DNA from: an uncultured Clostridia bacterium
Lineage (GTDB): Bacteria; Bacillota; Clostridia; Christensenellales; CALVMC01
DNA length: 64,000 nucleotides
Direction: 5' to 3'
Assembly (NCBI GenBank): GCA_944342015.1
Contig: CALVMC010000001.1
Location: 185,241 to 249,240, forward strand
Position numbers and translations under genes: made by a program. Of the stretch, positions 34,470-43,670 are shown one piece after another. Below the pieces are notes generated by a model, which ran no database searches, was not told the DNA's origin, and saw nothing but the letters and a program-made list of their open reading frames with translations. How positions within the stretch are numbered: the stretch's first letter is position 1; every line of letters starts with the position of its first letter.

Positions 34470-36175
34470 TAACTCTTTTACATATTAAAAATATAGCTCT
34501 TATTGATGAATGTGAAATTAATTTAAATGAAGGGCTCAATATTTTAAGCGGTGAGACCGGAGCGGGAAAATCGATTATTATCGATGCTCTCGGTTTTTTA
34601 TTAGGCGCAAAAGCCGATAAAAATTTGATAAGACACGGTGAGAAAGAGGCTTTTGTAGAAGGGATATTTGAAAATATTAATTCAAACGCTGAAAGAATAT
34701 TATCCGAACTTGGGATAAGTCTCGACGAAGGAAAGGTTATTATTGAAAGAAAATTACTGTCCGACGGTCGCTGTGACGCAAGAATAAATAATAAAATAGT
34801 TACTCTAACGGCTTTAAAGTCTTTAACTTCTGTTTTGTGCGACATATGCGGACAGCATGAACATCAATTTTTGCTTAAAGTTTCCAATCATTTAGGTATT
34901 TTGGACAGATTTGGCGGAACGAATATCGGTATCTTAAAAGATAAAATTTCGGAAGAACTAAAAACATACAGATATTATAAAAATTTAATAAAAAATTTGG
35001 GCAGCGCAGAAGAACTTGAAAGATTAGAAGATTTAATTAATTATCAAATTAAAGATATCGAAAACGCAAATTTAAATGATATAGATGAAGATAATCAAAT
35101 CAGAAGCAAACTTCAAATATTAAACAATTCGGAAAAAATATCTTCTTCAATAAAAAATTTCATCAATTATGCCGATTCTAACGAAAACGGATTCATTGAA
35201 AATATATCTTTATCGTTAAAGGAACTTTCTTCATTGGAAAAATACGATACTGAATACGGATTATTCAAAGAAAGAATCGATAATGTCCTTATAGAATTAA
35301 AAGATATAGTAAATGAAGTCAAATCAAAAGCCGAAGAATTAACTTATGATGAAAATCAATTAATAAAATTACAAAAGAGAATGGACGAAATAAATTTATT
35401 AAAGAAAAAATACGGTTCGTCGATAAGTGAAATATTGTCTTTTTACGAAAAAAAATCAAAGGAATTATTTGAAATAAAATCAAATAAAGAAAACTTTGAA
35501 AAATATAAGGTTGAATATGAAAAGTCATCAAGGCGACTTTATGATTTAAGCTTGCAAATAGACCAAGCAAGAAAATCGGCTGCGACAGAATTTGAAAAGA
35601 GAATAATTAAGGAATTCGAAGAACTCGGAATAAAAAATGCCGATTTCAAAGTCGAATTTAAAGTAATTCCGGAATATTCCGAAAACCTGCCTTATAGTAA
35701 TGACGGATTAGACGAAATTGAATTTTTGATTTCTCCTAATGCGGGGCAACCTTTAAAAGGTCTTGCTAAAATCGCTTCCGGCGGTGAAATGTCAAGAATA
35801 ATGCTTGCCATTAAAAATATTTCTTCCGATATTGAAGATATATCTACAATAGTTTTTGATGAAATAGATAGCGGCATTAGCGGTAATATTGCGGAAATTG
35901 TAGCAAGAAAACTATATCGTATTTCAAAAGGCCGACAAGTAATTGCTATTACTCATTTGTCTCAACTTGCGGCTATGGCTGACTATAATTATCTTATTTC
36001 AAAAGAAACCGTATCAAACAGTACAGTAACTAAAATAAAAAATATCTTTGGTGAAAATTTAATTTTTGAAATCGCAAGATTATCAGGCGGCTTAAACGAT
36101 AATGAATTTTCTATACCGCATGCTAAACAAATGAAAGAAAATTGCGATAATTTCAAGAAGAATAAAATCAATTGA
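34466..36175 (+). CDS. recN: DNA repair protein RecN, 569 aa
   Basis: SMC-like ATPase of double-strand break repair. Walker A GETGAGKS at residues 29-36, a central coiled-coil (about 160-360), the ABC-type signature LKGLAKIASGGEMSRIMLAIK, Walker B STIVFDEIDSGISG and the QVIAITHLSQLAAMAD motif. Length is normal. Confidence 0.96.
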   Translation: MITLLHIKNIALIDECEINLNEGLNILSGETGAGKSIIIDALGFLLGAKADKNLIRHGEKEAFVEGIFENINSNAERILSELGISLDEGKVIIERKLLSDGRCDARINNKIVTLTALKSLTSVLCDICGQHEHQFLLKVSNHLGILDRFGGTNIGILKDKISEELKTYRYYKNLIKNLGSAEELERLEDLINYQIKDIENANLNDIDEDNQIRSKLQILNNSEKISSSIKNFINYADSNENGFIENISLSLKELSSLEKYDTEYGLFKERIDNVLIELKDIVNEVKSKAEELTYDENQLIKLQKRMDEINLLKKKYGSSISEILSFYEKKSKELFEIKSNKENFEKYKVEYEKSSRRLYDLSLQIDQARKSAATEFEKRIIKEFEELGIKNADFKVEFKVIPEYSENLPYSNDGLDEIEFLISPNAGQPLKGLAKIASGGEMSRIMLAIKNISSDIEDISTIVFDEIDSGISGNIAEIVARKLYRISKGRQVIAITHLSQLAAMADYNYLISKETVSNSTVTKIKNIFGENLIFEIARLSGGLNDNEFSIPHAKQMKENCDNFKKNKIN

Positions 36176-36203
36176 TTTTTTATTTTTTTAATTGTATATA
36201 AGT

Positions 36204-36232
36204 CTGAAATAAAAATATAAAATTGTTATAAT
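36204..36232 (+). promoter_or_regulatory. Possible promoter of spoIVB
   Basis: CTGAAA (36204-36209), 17-nt spacer, TATAAT (36227-36232). In B. subtilis spoIVB is read by SigF/SigG in the forespore; I do not see a clear match to those patterns, so this vegetative-type reading is a candidate only. Confidence 0.4.
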
Positions 36233-36285
36233 TTCGGGAATATTTTTTCTTTTAATCTAAAAACTAATATCGTTACGGGGTGTTT

Positions 36286-37464
36286 ATGAAAAGAAAAATA
36301 TTATCCAGATTTTTTTTGTTATCTATAATTTTAATAGCTGTATTTATACAAATTTCCATAACCGGTTTAAATTTATTTTCCTATAAAGACGGACTAAAAC
36401 TTACGGCAGGCGAAATAGAATCGTTAAAACCTAAATATCCGCTAACTATGTCTGTGGAAAAAAATATTGACTCGGATGAAATTTCTTTAAATTATAAATT
36501 TTTAAACTTATTTACCATAAAATCTATAAAAGCCGATTTGGTTGAAAATAATTATGTTTATCTTGGCGGAAAACCTTTAGGTATAACTTTGGGCAATAAC
36601 GGAGTAATAATATCGGGTATAGTTGACGTTATTACAGATTACGGATTGGAATCTCCATGTAAAGGATGCGGAATAAATGCGGGTGATGTTTTATTGAAAA
36701 TTGACGGTTTTGATATTTGCACCGCAGAAGATATTTCAAAAATACTTAACAACTGCAAAGATAGCGTAAAACTTACATTGAAACAAAAAAACGGGATATC
36801 CGAAGTCGTCATAAAACCGGTACAAGATGCTTTGACTAAAAGCAAGAAGCTTGGTATAAGTATTCAGAACTGTGTTTCAGGCGTAGGAACATTAACTTTT
36901 ATAAATCCCGACGACGGAAGATACGGAGCATTAGGACATCAGATTTCAGACGGGAGCAGCACAATGCTTTCTAATGCAACAGGAAATATATATAACTGCA
37001 ATGTAATAGGTAGCGTTAAAAGCGAAAGAGGAAAGCCGGGCGAGCTTAAAGGCGTATTTAACAGATTCGATTCTCCGATAGGAAATATAGATAAAAATTC
37101 CGAATACGGCATATTCGGGTTTTATAATGCAGATCATTCAGATATGGAAAAAATTGATTTAGGGAATAGGTTTGCGGTAAAAAACGGAAAGGCGCAAATA
37201 TATACGACTATATACGGAGAAACTCCACAATTTTACGATATAGATATAGTAAAAGCAAACAAACAGGATTTACCTGACGAGAAAGGTATGGTTATAAATG
37301 TTACCGATAAGCGATTATTGGAAAAAACGGGCGGTATAGTACAGGGAATGAGCGGTAGTCCTATAATACAGGACGGAAAAATTATAGGTGCCGTAAGCCA
37401 TGTATTTATAAGCGATCCGTCAAAAGGTTACGGAATGTATATCGACTGGATGATAGGCAATTAG
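36286..37464 (+). CDS. spoIVB: SpoIVB peptidase (S55), 392 aa
   Basis: Forespore-secreted serine protease that triggers pro-SigK processing in Bacillus. N-terminal membrane anchor (about 8-30), a PDZ domain (about 100-170, CGINAGDVLLKIDGFDICTAEDI), then the S55 peptidase domain with the His motif GRYGALGHQI and the Ser motif GIVQGMSGSPIIQDGKIIGAVSH (Ser356). ATG at 36286 follows GGGGTG. In Clostridia spoIVB normally precedes spo0A; here the next gene is a Spo0A effector domain alone. Confidence 0.95.
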   Translation: MKRKILSRFFLLSIILIAVFIQISITGLNLFSYKDGLKLTAGEIESLKPKYPLTMSVEKNIDSDEISLNYKFLNLFTIKSIKADLVENNYVYLGGKPLGITLGNNGVIISGIVDVITDYGLESPCKGCGINAGDVLLKIDGFDICTAEDISKILNNCKDSVKLTLKQKNGISEVVIKPVQDALTKSKKLGISIQNCVSGVGTLTFINPDDGRYGALGHQISDGSSTMLSNATGNIYNCNVIGSVKSERGKPGELKGVFNRFDSPIGNIDKNSEYGIFGFYNADHSDMEKIDLGNRFAVKNGKAQIYTTIYGETPQFYDIDIVKANKQDLPDEKGMVINVTDKRLLEKTGGIVQGMSGSPIIQDGKIIGAVSHVFISDPSKGYGMYIDWMIGN

Positions 37465-37534
37465 TTAAAAATATTACAAAATATTATAAAATACTCTTAT
37501 TAAAAAGTGTTAATATTAATAAAGGGTATTTAAT

Positions 37535-37870
37535 ATGTTGGAAGAAATTATAAAAAATTATTTATTATCATTAGGTTTTAATAATAAAAAAAGGGGTTTT
37601 CGTTATCTTAAAGATATAATTAAAATGGGTTGTGATAGCGATATTACTCCACTGAATAATAACGGATATATTAAATTGGCGGAAAAATACGGCACAAAAC
37701 CGAATACCATAGAAAAAGATATTCAGTATTTAATATCGGTGACTTTTCAGGAAGGCGATTCCGATATTTTATATGGGCAGTTCGGGGAGAGTATAGACCC
37801 GGATAAAGGCAAGCCTACAAACAAACATTTTATATTTAATACCATAGAAAAATTAAAATTTTATATTTGA
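37535..37870 (+). CDS. Receiver-less Spo0A: effector (DNA-binding) domain only, 111 aa
   Basis: Matches the C-terminal domain of Spo0A across its whole length: EIIKNYLLSLGFNNKKRGFRYLKDII (cf. family L-x-x-[IL]-G-[IV]-x-x-x-x-x-G-[YF]-x-Y-L-[RK]-x-A-I), YIKLAEKYGTKPNTIEKDIQ (recognition helix region; Spo0A typically A-x-x-[YF]-x-T-T-x-S-R-V-E-R-A-I-R) and the end block FGESIDPDKGKPTNKHFI (cf. GKPTNSEFI). No REC domain precedes it: spoIVB ends 70 bp upstream and no room or frame remains. It sits at the canonical spo0A locus. It cannot accept phosphate from a phosphorelay, and several DNA-contact positions in the recognition helix differ (S-R-V-E-R becomes N-T-I-E-K). Possibly constitutive, repurposed or decaying. 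Confidence 0.85.
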   Translation: MLEEIIKNYLLSLGFNNKKRGFRYLKDIIKMGCDSDITPLNNNGYIKLAEKYGTKPNTIEKDIQYLISVTFQEGDSDILYGQFGESIDPDKGKPTNKHFIFNTIEKLKFYI

Positions 37871-37923
37871 TTAAAATTAATTATTATAAATTAAGTTAAA
37901 AATTAAAATACTTTTTTGTTTTT

Positions 37924-37952
37924 TTAACATTTGTTATTTAATTTCATATAAT
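37924..37952 (+). promoter_or_regulatory. SigA-type promoter directly before the SpoIIM-like gene
   Basis: TTAACA (37924-37929), 17-nt spacer, TATAAT (37947-37952). The predicted start point lies at or within 2 nt of the gene's ATG at 37958, suggesting a leaderless message. Confidence 0.6.
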
Positions 37953-37957
37953 AAAAT

Positions 37958-38563
37958 ATGAAATTAAAAAGTTATTTGTCAAGATTTTTTGATATTTCTA
38001 AAATATTTATCAAAAACAATTTGTACGGTTGTTTGATATTTTTAATATTTTTTTTAAGCGGAATAATTTTAGGACTGAGCATATCGGGAGCCGGTATTTT
38101 TAATAACAATAAAAACAACTTGATTTTATTATACGATTACAGGTATTTTTCGGTATTTTTCGAGTTTGCAATAACTTTTTTAATAGGTTACTTAATTATT
38201 TTAATCAGCAGTTTTAATAAAATAACTTTATATTTATCGACGCTTATTACTTTTATTTATTCTTACAAACTGGGATTGACCATGGTAATTTATCCTCAGA
38301 TTTTAGGCGTAATGGGTTTTGTGACGATAATTTTTATACTTATACCGTTATATGTCTTTTCAATCATAATCTTGTATTTGTCTGTTTTGAATTTGATAAA
38401 TTCGTGTCAATGCGCAAGTTTGCGGAATTTTACGATAAGTAAAATTTGTTTCAAGAAAAATTTATTAAAATTATTAAAATTTTATCTTATCGATCTGGGT
38501 ATTATTTTTCTTTATACGATATTGTTTGCCTGGGTTATTGTAATTTTATTTTATTCCGTTTAA
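37958..38563 (+). CDS. Polytopic membrane protein, SpoIIM-like, 201 aa
   Basis: Five to six membrane helices with very few charged residues (FLIFFLSGIILGLSIS near residue 30-45; others near 65-80, 90-110, 118-145 and 170-200). Length, helix spacing and position between spo0A and dacF fit SpoIIM, which with SpoIID and SpoIIP drives engulfment; the segment with ILIPLYVFSIIILYLSV resembles the clostridial SpoIIM middle region. The match is weak at residue level. No ribosome-binding site is visible before the ATG. Confidence 0.6.
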   Translation: MKLKSYLSRFFDISKIFIKNNLYGCLIFLIFFLSGIILGLSISGAGIFNNNKNNLILLYDYRYFSVFFEFAITFLIGYLIILISSFNKITLYLSTLITFIYSYKLGLTMVIYPQILGVMGFVTIIFILIPLYVFSIIILYLSVLNLINSCQCASLRNFTISKICFKKNLLKLLKFYLIDLGIIFLYTILFAWVIVILFYSV

Positions 38564-38632
38564 AAGTAATCAATTTTTAAAAAGTATAATAACAAAAAAA
38601 ATACAGAAACTATTTACGAAAGAGGAGGCATT

Positions 38633-39862
38633 ATGAAAAAAATATTTATATTGTTATTGGTTTCTGTAATAAGTTTAACGGTAATTTTAACCTGCGGATT
38701 TTCTGCGGTTTATAATGTTAAAGAAAAAGAAAATAATGTAGTAAATTTGGAATATTCTAATGATTTAAAAGAGGCTGCAAAAGAATTTAACATTTCGGCG
38801 CCTTCCGCTTATGTTGTAGAATATCATACGGGTACTGTTATTTATGAAAAAAATGCCGAGGAAAGAAAACAGATAGCAAGTATGGTAAAGATTATGACGG
38901 CTCTTCTTGCCTTTGAAGCCATAGACGAGGGTTTGTTGTCATTCGATAAGGAAATAGTTATAAGCGATAATGCTGCGGGAATGGGCGGCTCTCAGTTGTT
39001 TCTGGATGCCGGAAGTAAATATAAAGTGACGGATTTATTAAAAGGAGTAATTGTTGTTTCCGCAAATGACGCAAGCGTGGCTTTGGCTGAGGAAATAGCA
39101 GGTTCGGAAGAAGAATTCGTTTCTAAAATGAACGAGAAGGCGGAATTGCTCGGAATGAATAATACAATGTTTGTAAATGCAACTGGTTTACCCGCAGATG
39201 GTCAATATAGCTGCGCCAAAGATGTTTCTTTAATGACGAGAGAGCTTTTAAAACATAAAGAATATTATAATTATTCTAAGATTTGGCTCGAAGATTTTAC
39301 TCATCCGAGCGGAAGGGTTACGGAACTTGCAAATACAAATAAGTTGATAAGATTTTATAAAGGATGCGATAGCGGTAAAACAGGTTTTACAAATGACGCT
39401 ATGTTCTGTCTTTCGGCTTCGGCAAGCAGAAACAATATGCGAATAGTTTCCACCGTTATAGGGGCACCTACAAGTAAAGACAGGTTTTTTGATGTAAGCA
39501 CTTTATTTAATTATGCTTTTGGAAAATATGAAAATAAGTTGCTTTTAAAAGGCGACGATTTAATTGAAAATAATATTGTCGTCAACAGAGGCAAAGATGA
39601 AAAGATAACTATCGGACCTAAAAACGATGTTTATGTTTTTGGCGAAAAAGGAGAATTCAAAAATATTAAAATTAATTTTGAACTGCCTGAAACATTAACT
39701 GCACCCATTGTTGAAGGGCAGTTAATAGGAAAAGCCGTAATTTATAACGATGACGTTGAAATTTGCAGTATAGAATTAGTCGCAAAAACATCGATAGAAA
39801 AAGAAAGTTTTGGGGACATTTTAAAAAGAATTTTAGATAATTGGAATATAATCAATAAATAG
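38633..39862 (+). CDS. dacF: D-alanyl-D-alanine carboxypeptidase (DacF-type PBP5 family), 409 aa
   Basis: Trims the terminal D-Ala of peptidoglycan stem peptides. Signal peptide at 1-25, S11 catalytic domain with S83-M-V-K86 (S-x-x-K), S143-A-N145 and K249-T-G251 motifs, and a C-terminal PBP5 anchor domain (about 310-400). AAAGAGGAGG precedes the ATG. Its position after spo0A and the SpoIIM-like gene fits dacF, a forespore gene in Bacillus. Closed by a strong terminator. Confidence 0.93.
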   Translation: MKKIFILLLVSVISLTVILTCGFSAVYNVKEKENNVVNLEYSNDLKEAAKEFNISAPSAYVVEYHTGTVIYEKNAEERKQIASMVKIMTALLAFEAIDEGLLSFDKEIVISDNAAGMGGSQLFLDAGSKYKVTDLLKGVIVVSANDASVALAEEIAGSEEEFVSKMNEKAELLGMNNTMFVNATGLPADGQYSCAKDVSLMTRELLKHKEYYNYSKIWLEDFTHPSGRVTELANTNKLIRFYKGCDSGKTGFTNDAMFCLSASASRNNMRIVSTVIGAPTSKDRFFDVSTLFNYAFGKYENKLLLKGDDLIENNIVVNRGKDEKITIGPKNDVYVFGEKGEFKNIKINFELPETLTAPIVEGQLIGKAVIYNDDVEICSIELVAKTSIEKESFGDILKRILDNWNIINK

Positions 39863-39897
39863 TATTATAATTAAGCAATTTATTTAAAATACTCAAT

Positions 39898-39932
39898 AGG
39901 GATTACGGTCAAAATTCCGTTATCCCTTTTTT
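39898..39932 (+). terminator. Rho-independent terminator after dacF
   Basis: Stem AGGGATTACGG / CCGTTATCCCT (39898-39908/39917-39927, one mismatch) with an 8-nt loop TCAAAATT, followed by TTTTTATAT. Confidence 0.85.
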
Positions 39933-39944
39933 ATATAATTATAT

Positions 39945-39973
39945 TTGACTTAAATATTTAATTTTGTTAAACT
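39945..39973 (+). promoter_or_regulatory. SigA-type promoter of lysA
   Basis: TTGACT (39945-39950), 17-nt spacer, TAAACT (39968-39973), placed between the dacF terminator and lysA. Confidence 0.65.
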
Positions 39974-40003
39974 TTATTAAAAACAATGATGAACGGTGAA
40001 AAG

Positions 40004-41326
40004 ATGAATTTCAGAGAAACATTAAAAATCAATGAAAAAAAACATTTGGAAATCTGTAATCACGATTGTGTGGAACTTGCAAAAAAATTCGGAACTCCTC
40101 TATATGTTTTTGATGAAGTAAATATAAGAAAAATTGCTTCTGCTTTTAAAAGTACTATGGAAAAGGAATACGGAAACGGCGGAGTAGCATACGCTTCAAA
40201 AGCTTTTTGCACGGAGGCGATTTATAAAATAATTTCCTCCGAAGGCTTATATGCGGACGTTGTTTCGGGCGGAGAAATTTATACTGCCATAAAAGCCGGT
40301 TTCGATACTTCGAAAATGTATTTTCACGGCAACAATAAATCGGAAGAAGAATTGGTCTATGCAGTCAAAAACAATATAGGAACCGTAGTAGTCGACAGTT
40401 TGCACGAAATGGACCTTCTTGAAAATGTTTGTTCGAAATTAAATAAAAAACAAAATGTATTAATCAGAATAAATCCCGGAGTCGAAGCCCACACGCATCA
40501 CTATGTTCAGACGGCAAAAATCGATTCGAAATTCGGTCTGTTAATTTCAAACGGCGACGCACTGACAGGAATAAAAAATATATTAAAACTAAAACATATA
40601 AAATTTAACGGCTTGCATTGTCATATCGGCTCGCAGATATTCGATAAAAATGCTTTTACTGCCGCAATAGATACAGTAACCGACTTTGTCAAAAAATGCA
40701 ATGTTGAAAATATAAAAATCAACGAACTTAATTTCGGAGGCGGTTTCGGCATATATTATACAGATGAAGACCCTAAATTCACATGCGATGATTATTGCGG
40801 ATATGTTTCCCATATAGCGAAGAGTTTATCCGAAGCTGTGGATAGAAAAGGTATCGAAAAACCATTTTTAATGATAGAGCCGGGAAGAGCAATTGTCGGA
40901 GAATCGGGCTTAACACTTTATACAGCAGGAACAATAAAGAATATCAAAGATGTAAGAAAATATGTTTGTATCGACGGGGGAATGTTTGATAATCCGAGAT
41001 ACGCTCTTTATAAATCAAAATATGAAATAGTCAACGCTTCAAAAGCAGATATGAAAGCCGACGATACTGTCACGATTGCGGGCAAATGTTGTGAAAGCGG
41101 GGATTTGATTGCCGAAAATATTAAATTGCCCAAAAACACCGAAAGCGGAGATATAATTGCCGTCCTTTCTACGGGAGCTTACAACTATTCTATGGCGAGC
41201 AATTATAACAGAAATCTCATCCCGCCCGTTGTCCTTGTGAATGAAAAATTTGCAGATTATATTGTGAACCCTCAATCATATGAAGATCTTGTACGGAACG
41301 ATAAAACTCCTGATTGGTTAAAATAA
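40004..41326 (+). CDS. lysA: Diaminopimelate decarboxylase, 440 aa
   Basis: Last step of lysine synthesis, decarboxylating meso-DAP with PLP. Alanine-racemase-fold N-terminal domain with the PLP lysine in YASKAF (K66), NFGGGFG for the phosphate, and a C-terminal barrel with IEPGRAIVG and the GKCCESGD cysteine/serine motif. I take the ATG at 40004, preceded by GGTGAAAAG (the same context used by the PolC-like gene), rather than 39986. Confidence 0.95.
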   Translation: MNFRETLKINEKKHLEICNHDCVELAKKFGTPLYVFDEVNIRKIASAFKSTMEKEYGNGGVAYASKAFCTEAIYKIISSEGLYADVVSGGEIYTAIKAGFDTSKMYFHGNNKSEEELVYAVKNNIGTVVVDSLHEMDLLENVCSKLNKKQNVLIRINPGVEAHTHHYVQTAKIDSKFGLLISNGDALTGIKNILKLKHIKFNGLHCHIGSQIFDKNAFTAAIDTVTDFVKKCNVENIKINELNFGGGFGIYYTDEDPKFTCDDYCGYVSHIAKSLSEAVDRKGIEKPFLMIEPGRAIVGESGLTLYTAGTIKNIKDVRKYVCIDGGMFDNPRYALYKSKYEIVNASKADMKADDTVTIAGKCCESGDLIAENIKLPKNTESGDIIAVLSTGAYNYSMASNYNRNLIPPVVLVNEKFADYIVNPQSYEDLVRNDKTPDWLK

Positions 41327-41348
41327 TATTAACAATGGTAAAATTTAA

Positions 41349-42059
41349 ATGCTGAATTATATAATCTATGTCGATGGAATTTTAGAAAAGTTTTTGGTCG
41401 CTATCGCTCTCGTATTTGCGATAATTATCGCTATTGGCTTTCATGAGGCAGCACACGGCTTTATTGCTTATAAATGCGGTGATATGACTGCAAAATATGA
41501 AGGCAGACTTACTTTAAATCCCATGAAACATTTTGATGTTTTCGGCATTTTAATGTTTGTTATAGTGGGAATAGGTTGGGCAAAACCTGTTCCTGTAAAT
41601 CCCTCTAATTTCAGAAATTACAGAAAAGGAGTTTTTTTAGTTGCTATCGCAGGGGTTGTTACCAATCTCATTCTTACATTTATAAGCGCAGGCCTTCTTA
41701 CTTTGGTATTATTTTCGGTAAGCATGGCAGGAGGTGTCGTTGAACAAACTTTTGCGTATTATGTAGTATTCTTTTTTGAGCAATTCTTTTTAATAAGCAT
41801 TGTTTTGAATATTTCGCTTATTGCTTTTAATTTATTGCCGATATTTCCGTTGGATGGGTTCAGAATTGTTGAAAGCTTTACAAGGTACGATAATCCGTAT
41901 TGCGTTTTTATGAGACGATACGGAATATATGTTTTATTGGGCTTACTTATAATCGGTTCCTTTGTACCTTATCTCGATATTATTTCAATGTTTTTAAATC
42001 TTATAAGAAACGGAATTTTAAAATTGATAAGTTTAGTTTTCGGTCTTAGTTTTGTATAG
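41349..42059 (+). CDS. Site-2 protease of the M50 SpoIVFB/YdiL-like type, 236 aa
   Basis: Short intramembrane metalloprotease without PDZ. The zinc motif HEAAH is at residues 32-36, followed by the LNPMKHFDVFG motif, and the second metal site FNLLPIFPLDGFRI. Six hydrophobic segments. Substrate unknown; the scpA-proximal position is common in Clostridia. It could in principle process sigma factors or membrane regulators. Confidence 0.9.
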   Translation: MLNYIIYVDGILEKFLVAIALVFAIIIAIGFHEAAHGFIAYKCGDMTAKYEGRLTLNPMKHFDVFGILMFVIVGIGWAKPVPVNPSNFRNYRKGVFLVAIAGVVTNLILTFISAGLLTLVLFSVSMAGGVVEQTFAYYVVFFFEQFFLISIVLNISLIAFNLLPIFPLDGFRIVESFTRYDNPYCVFMRRYGIYVLLGLLIIGSFVPYLDIISMFLNLIRNGILKLISLVFGLSFV

Positions 42060-42067
42060 AGGTTAAA

Positions 42068-42856
42068 ATGGCAGATAATGTATTTGAAAGGCATAGTTAT
42101 AATATTCCTGTTAAATTAGAAAACTTCGAAGGACCTTTGGATTTGCTTTTGCATCTCATAAAAACTAACGGCGCAAAAATAGAAATAAAAGAAATTTTTG
42201 TTACCGTTATTATCGAACAGTATTTCGAATGTTTAAAAAATCTCGATACCGTTCTGGATATGGATATGGTAAGCGACTTTATAGAAATGGCGTCTACTTT
42301 ACTTGAAATCAAATCTAAATGGCTTTTACCCAAAGACGAAGAAATAATAGAGGAAGAAGATTTGGAAGGAGATCTCGAAAGAAGATTAAAGGAATTTGCT
42401 CTTTACAAAGAAGCCTCTGAAAAATTGAAAGAAAAAGAAGAAATAAATAAATTTTACCGTGAATCTCAGTATTCAGAAAGCGATTGCAGAGTCGTAGCAA
42501 AAGATTTCGATATGGAAAAGCTTTTAGATGCTTTTGCTAATTTATTACATAAACTCGATCATCAGAGCAGACCTGAGGAACCTAAAAAAATTATTAAAGA
42601 AAGATTTACGGTAGCTCATCAGATTAAATATATCGGCGATATGGTGAGAGAAGGTAAAAAAATATCTTTCTTTTCTCTTTTTAAAGACGATTACAGCAAA
42701 CTTGAAATTATCAACACTTTTTTAGCATTACTCGAACTGTTAAAAAGACAGGCAATTCAATGCGCTCAAAGCAATTCTTTTGAAGACATAATAATAGAAA
42801 TTAAAGACGAAGAGGCTCTCAATAACGAAGAAGGGGAGGAAACAGAATTTGAATAA
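42068..42856 (+). CDS. scpA: Segregation and condensation protein A, 262 aa
   Basis: Kleisin subunit of the bacterial SMC condensin. The N-terminal motif VKLENFEGPLDLLLHLIKTNGAKIEIKEI and the MVSDFIEMASTLLEIKSKWLLP helix are diagnostic; the C-terminal winged helix (IKYIGDMVREGKKISFFSLF...FLALLELLKRQAI) binds the SMC head. Overlaps scpB by 8 nt. Confidence 0.95.
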   Translation: MADNVFERHSYNIPVKLENFEGPLDLLLHLIKTNGAKIEIKEIFVTVIIEQYFECLKNLDTVLDMDMVSDFIEMASTLLEIKSKWLLPKDEEIIEEEDLEGDLERRLKEFALYKEASEKLKEKEEINKFYRESQYSESDCRVVAKDFDMEKLLDAFANLLHKLDHQSRPEEPKKIIKERFTVAHQIKYIGDMVREGKKISFFSLFKDDYSKLEIINTFLALLELLKRQAIQCAQSNSFEDIIIEIKDEEALNNEEGEETEFE

Positions 42857-43604
42857 TGTAACCAATATAGTTGAAGCAATTATTTTTGCTTCCGGTAAAA
42901 GCATAAGTAAAAAAGATATTTCCGACAGAATCGATGACATTACATACGAAGAAGTTCAGATGGCAATTTCCGAGCTTAAAGAAAAGTATTCGGGAAAATC
43001 CGGTATCAGACTTTTAACTTTTAACGATAAAGTTCAATTTTCGACAAATGCAGATTACGGCGAAGAAGTGTTAACCGTTCTTACTCCGTTAAGAGAAAAA
43101 GAGCTTTCGGGAAAACTTCTTGAAACTCTTGCTATTATAGCTTACAAACAGCCAATAACTCGTTCGGAAATAGAAGAGATAAGAGGAGTCGATTCCGATT
43201 ATCCTATTACCATGCTTTCCAAACTTAATTTAATAACCTTGGTAGGAAGAAAAGATACGGTAGGACGACCTGCGCTCTACGGAACGACCGAAGAATTCTT
43301 AAAAAGATTTAACATAAATTCTTTGGACGATTTGCCTGATAAAGAAGAATTATACGAAAAAATCAGAATACTTGATCTTTCATATAATAAAATGACTGAC
43401 AGTTTGTACAGAGAAGTTAACGTTCCGAACGACGATTTTTCAACAGACAATACAGATAGCGAACAAAATAAGAATTCGGAAAACGATAACAAAACTCCCA
43501 TAGAAAAAGAAATAGAAAATAAAGAGTTGCAAAATAAAATCAACGAATCGGAAGAAGAATTTATGGAGAGTTTCGGTGACGAAAAGTTTGAAATTATCGA
43601 ATAA
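42849..43604 (+). CDS. scpB: Segregation and condensation protein B, 251 aa
   Basis: Dimeric winged-helix partner of ScpA. NIVEAIIFASGKSISKKDI at the start, LSGKLLETLAIIAYKQPITRSEIEEIRGVDSDYPI and RPALYGTTEEFLKRFN are the family blocks. The last 60 residues are an acidic, Asn-rich tail beyond the usual end. Start is TTG with GGGGAGG upstream, overlapping scpA. Confidence 0.94.
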   Translation: MNNVTNIVEAIIFASGKSISKKDISDRIDDITYEEVQMAISELKEKYSGKSGIRLLTFNDKVQFSTNADYGEEVLTVLTPLREKELSGKLLETLAIIAYKQPITRSEIEEIRGVDSDYPITMLSKLNLITLVGRKDTVGRPALYGTTEEFLKRFNINSLDDLPDKEELYEKIRILDLSYNKMTDSLYREVNVPNDDFSTDNTDSEQNKNSENDNKTPIEKEIENKELQNKINESEEEFMESFGDEKFEIIE

Positions 43605-43670
43605 ATTTAATTAGTTATCAAAATTTAATATAAAATACATAAAAAATAAACCGAGATAAAAAATATTATT

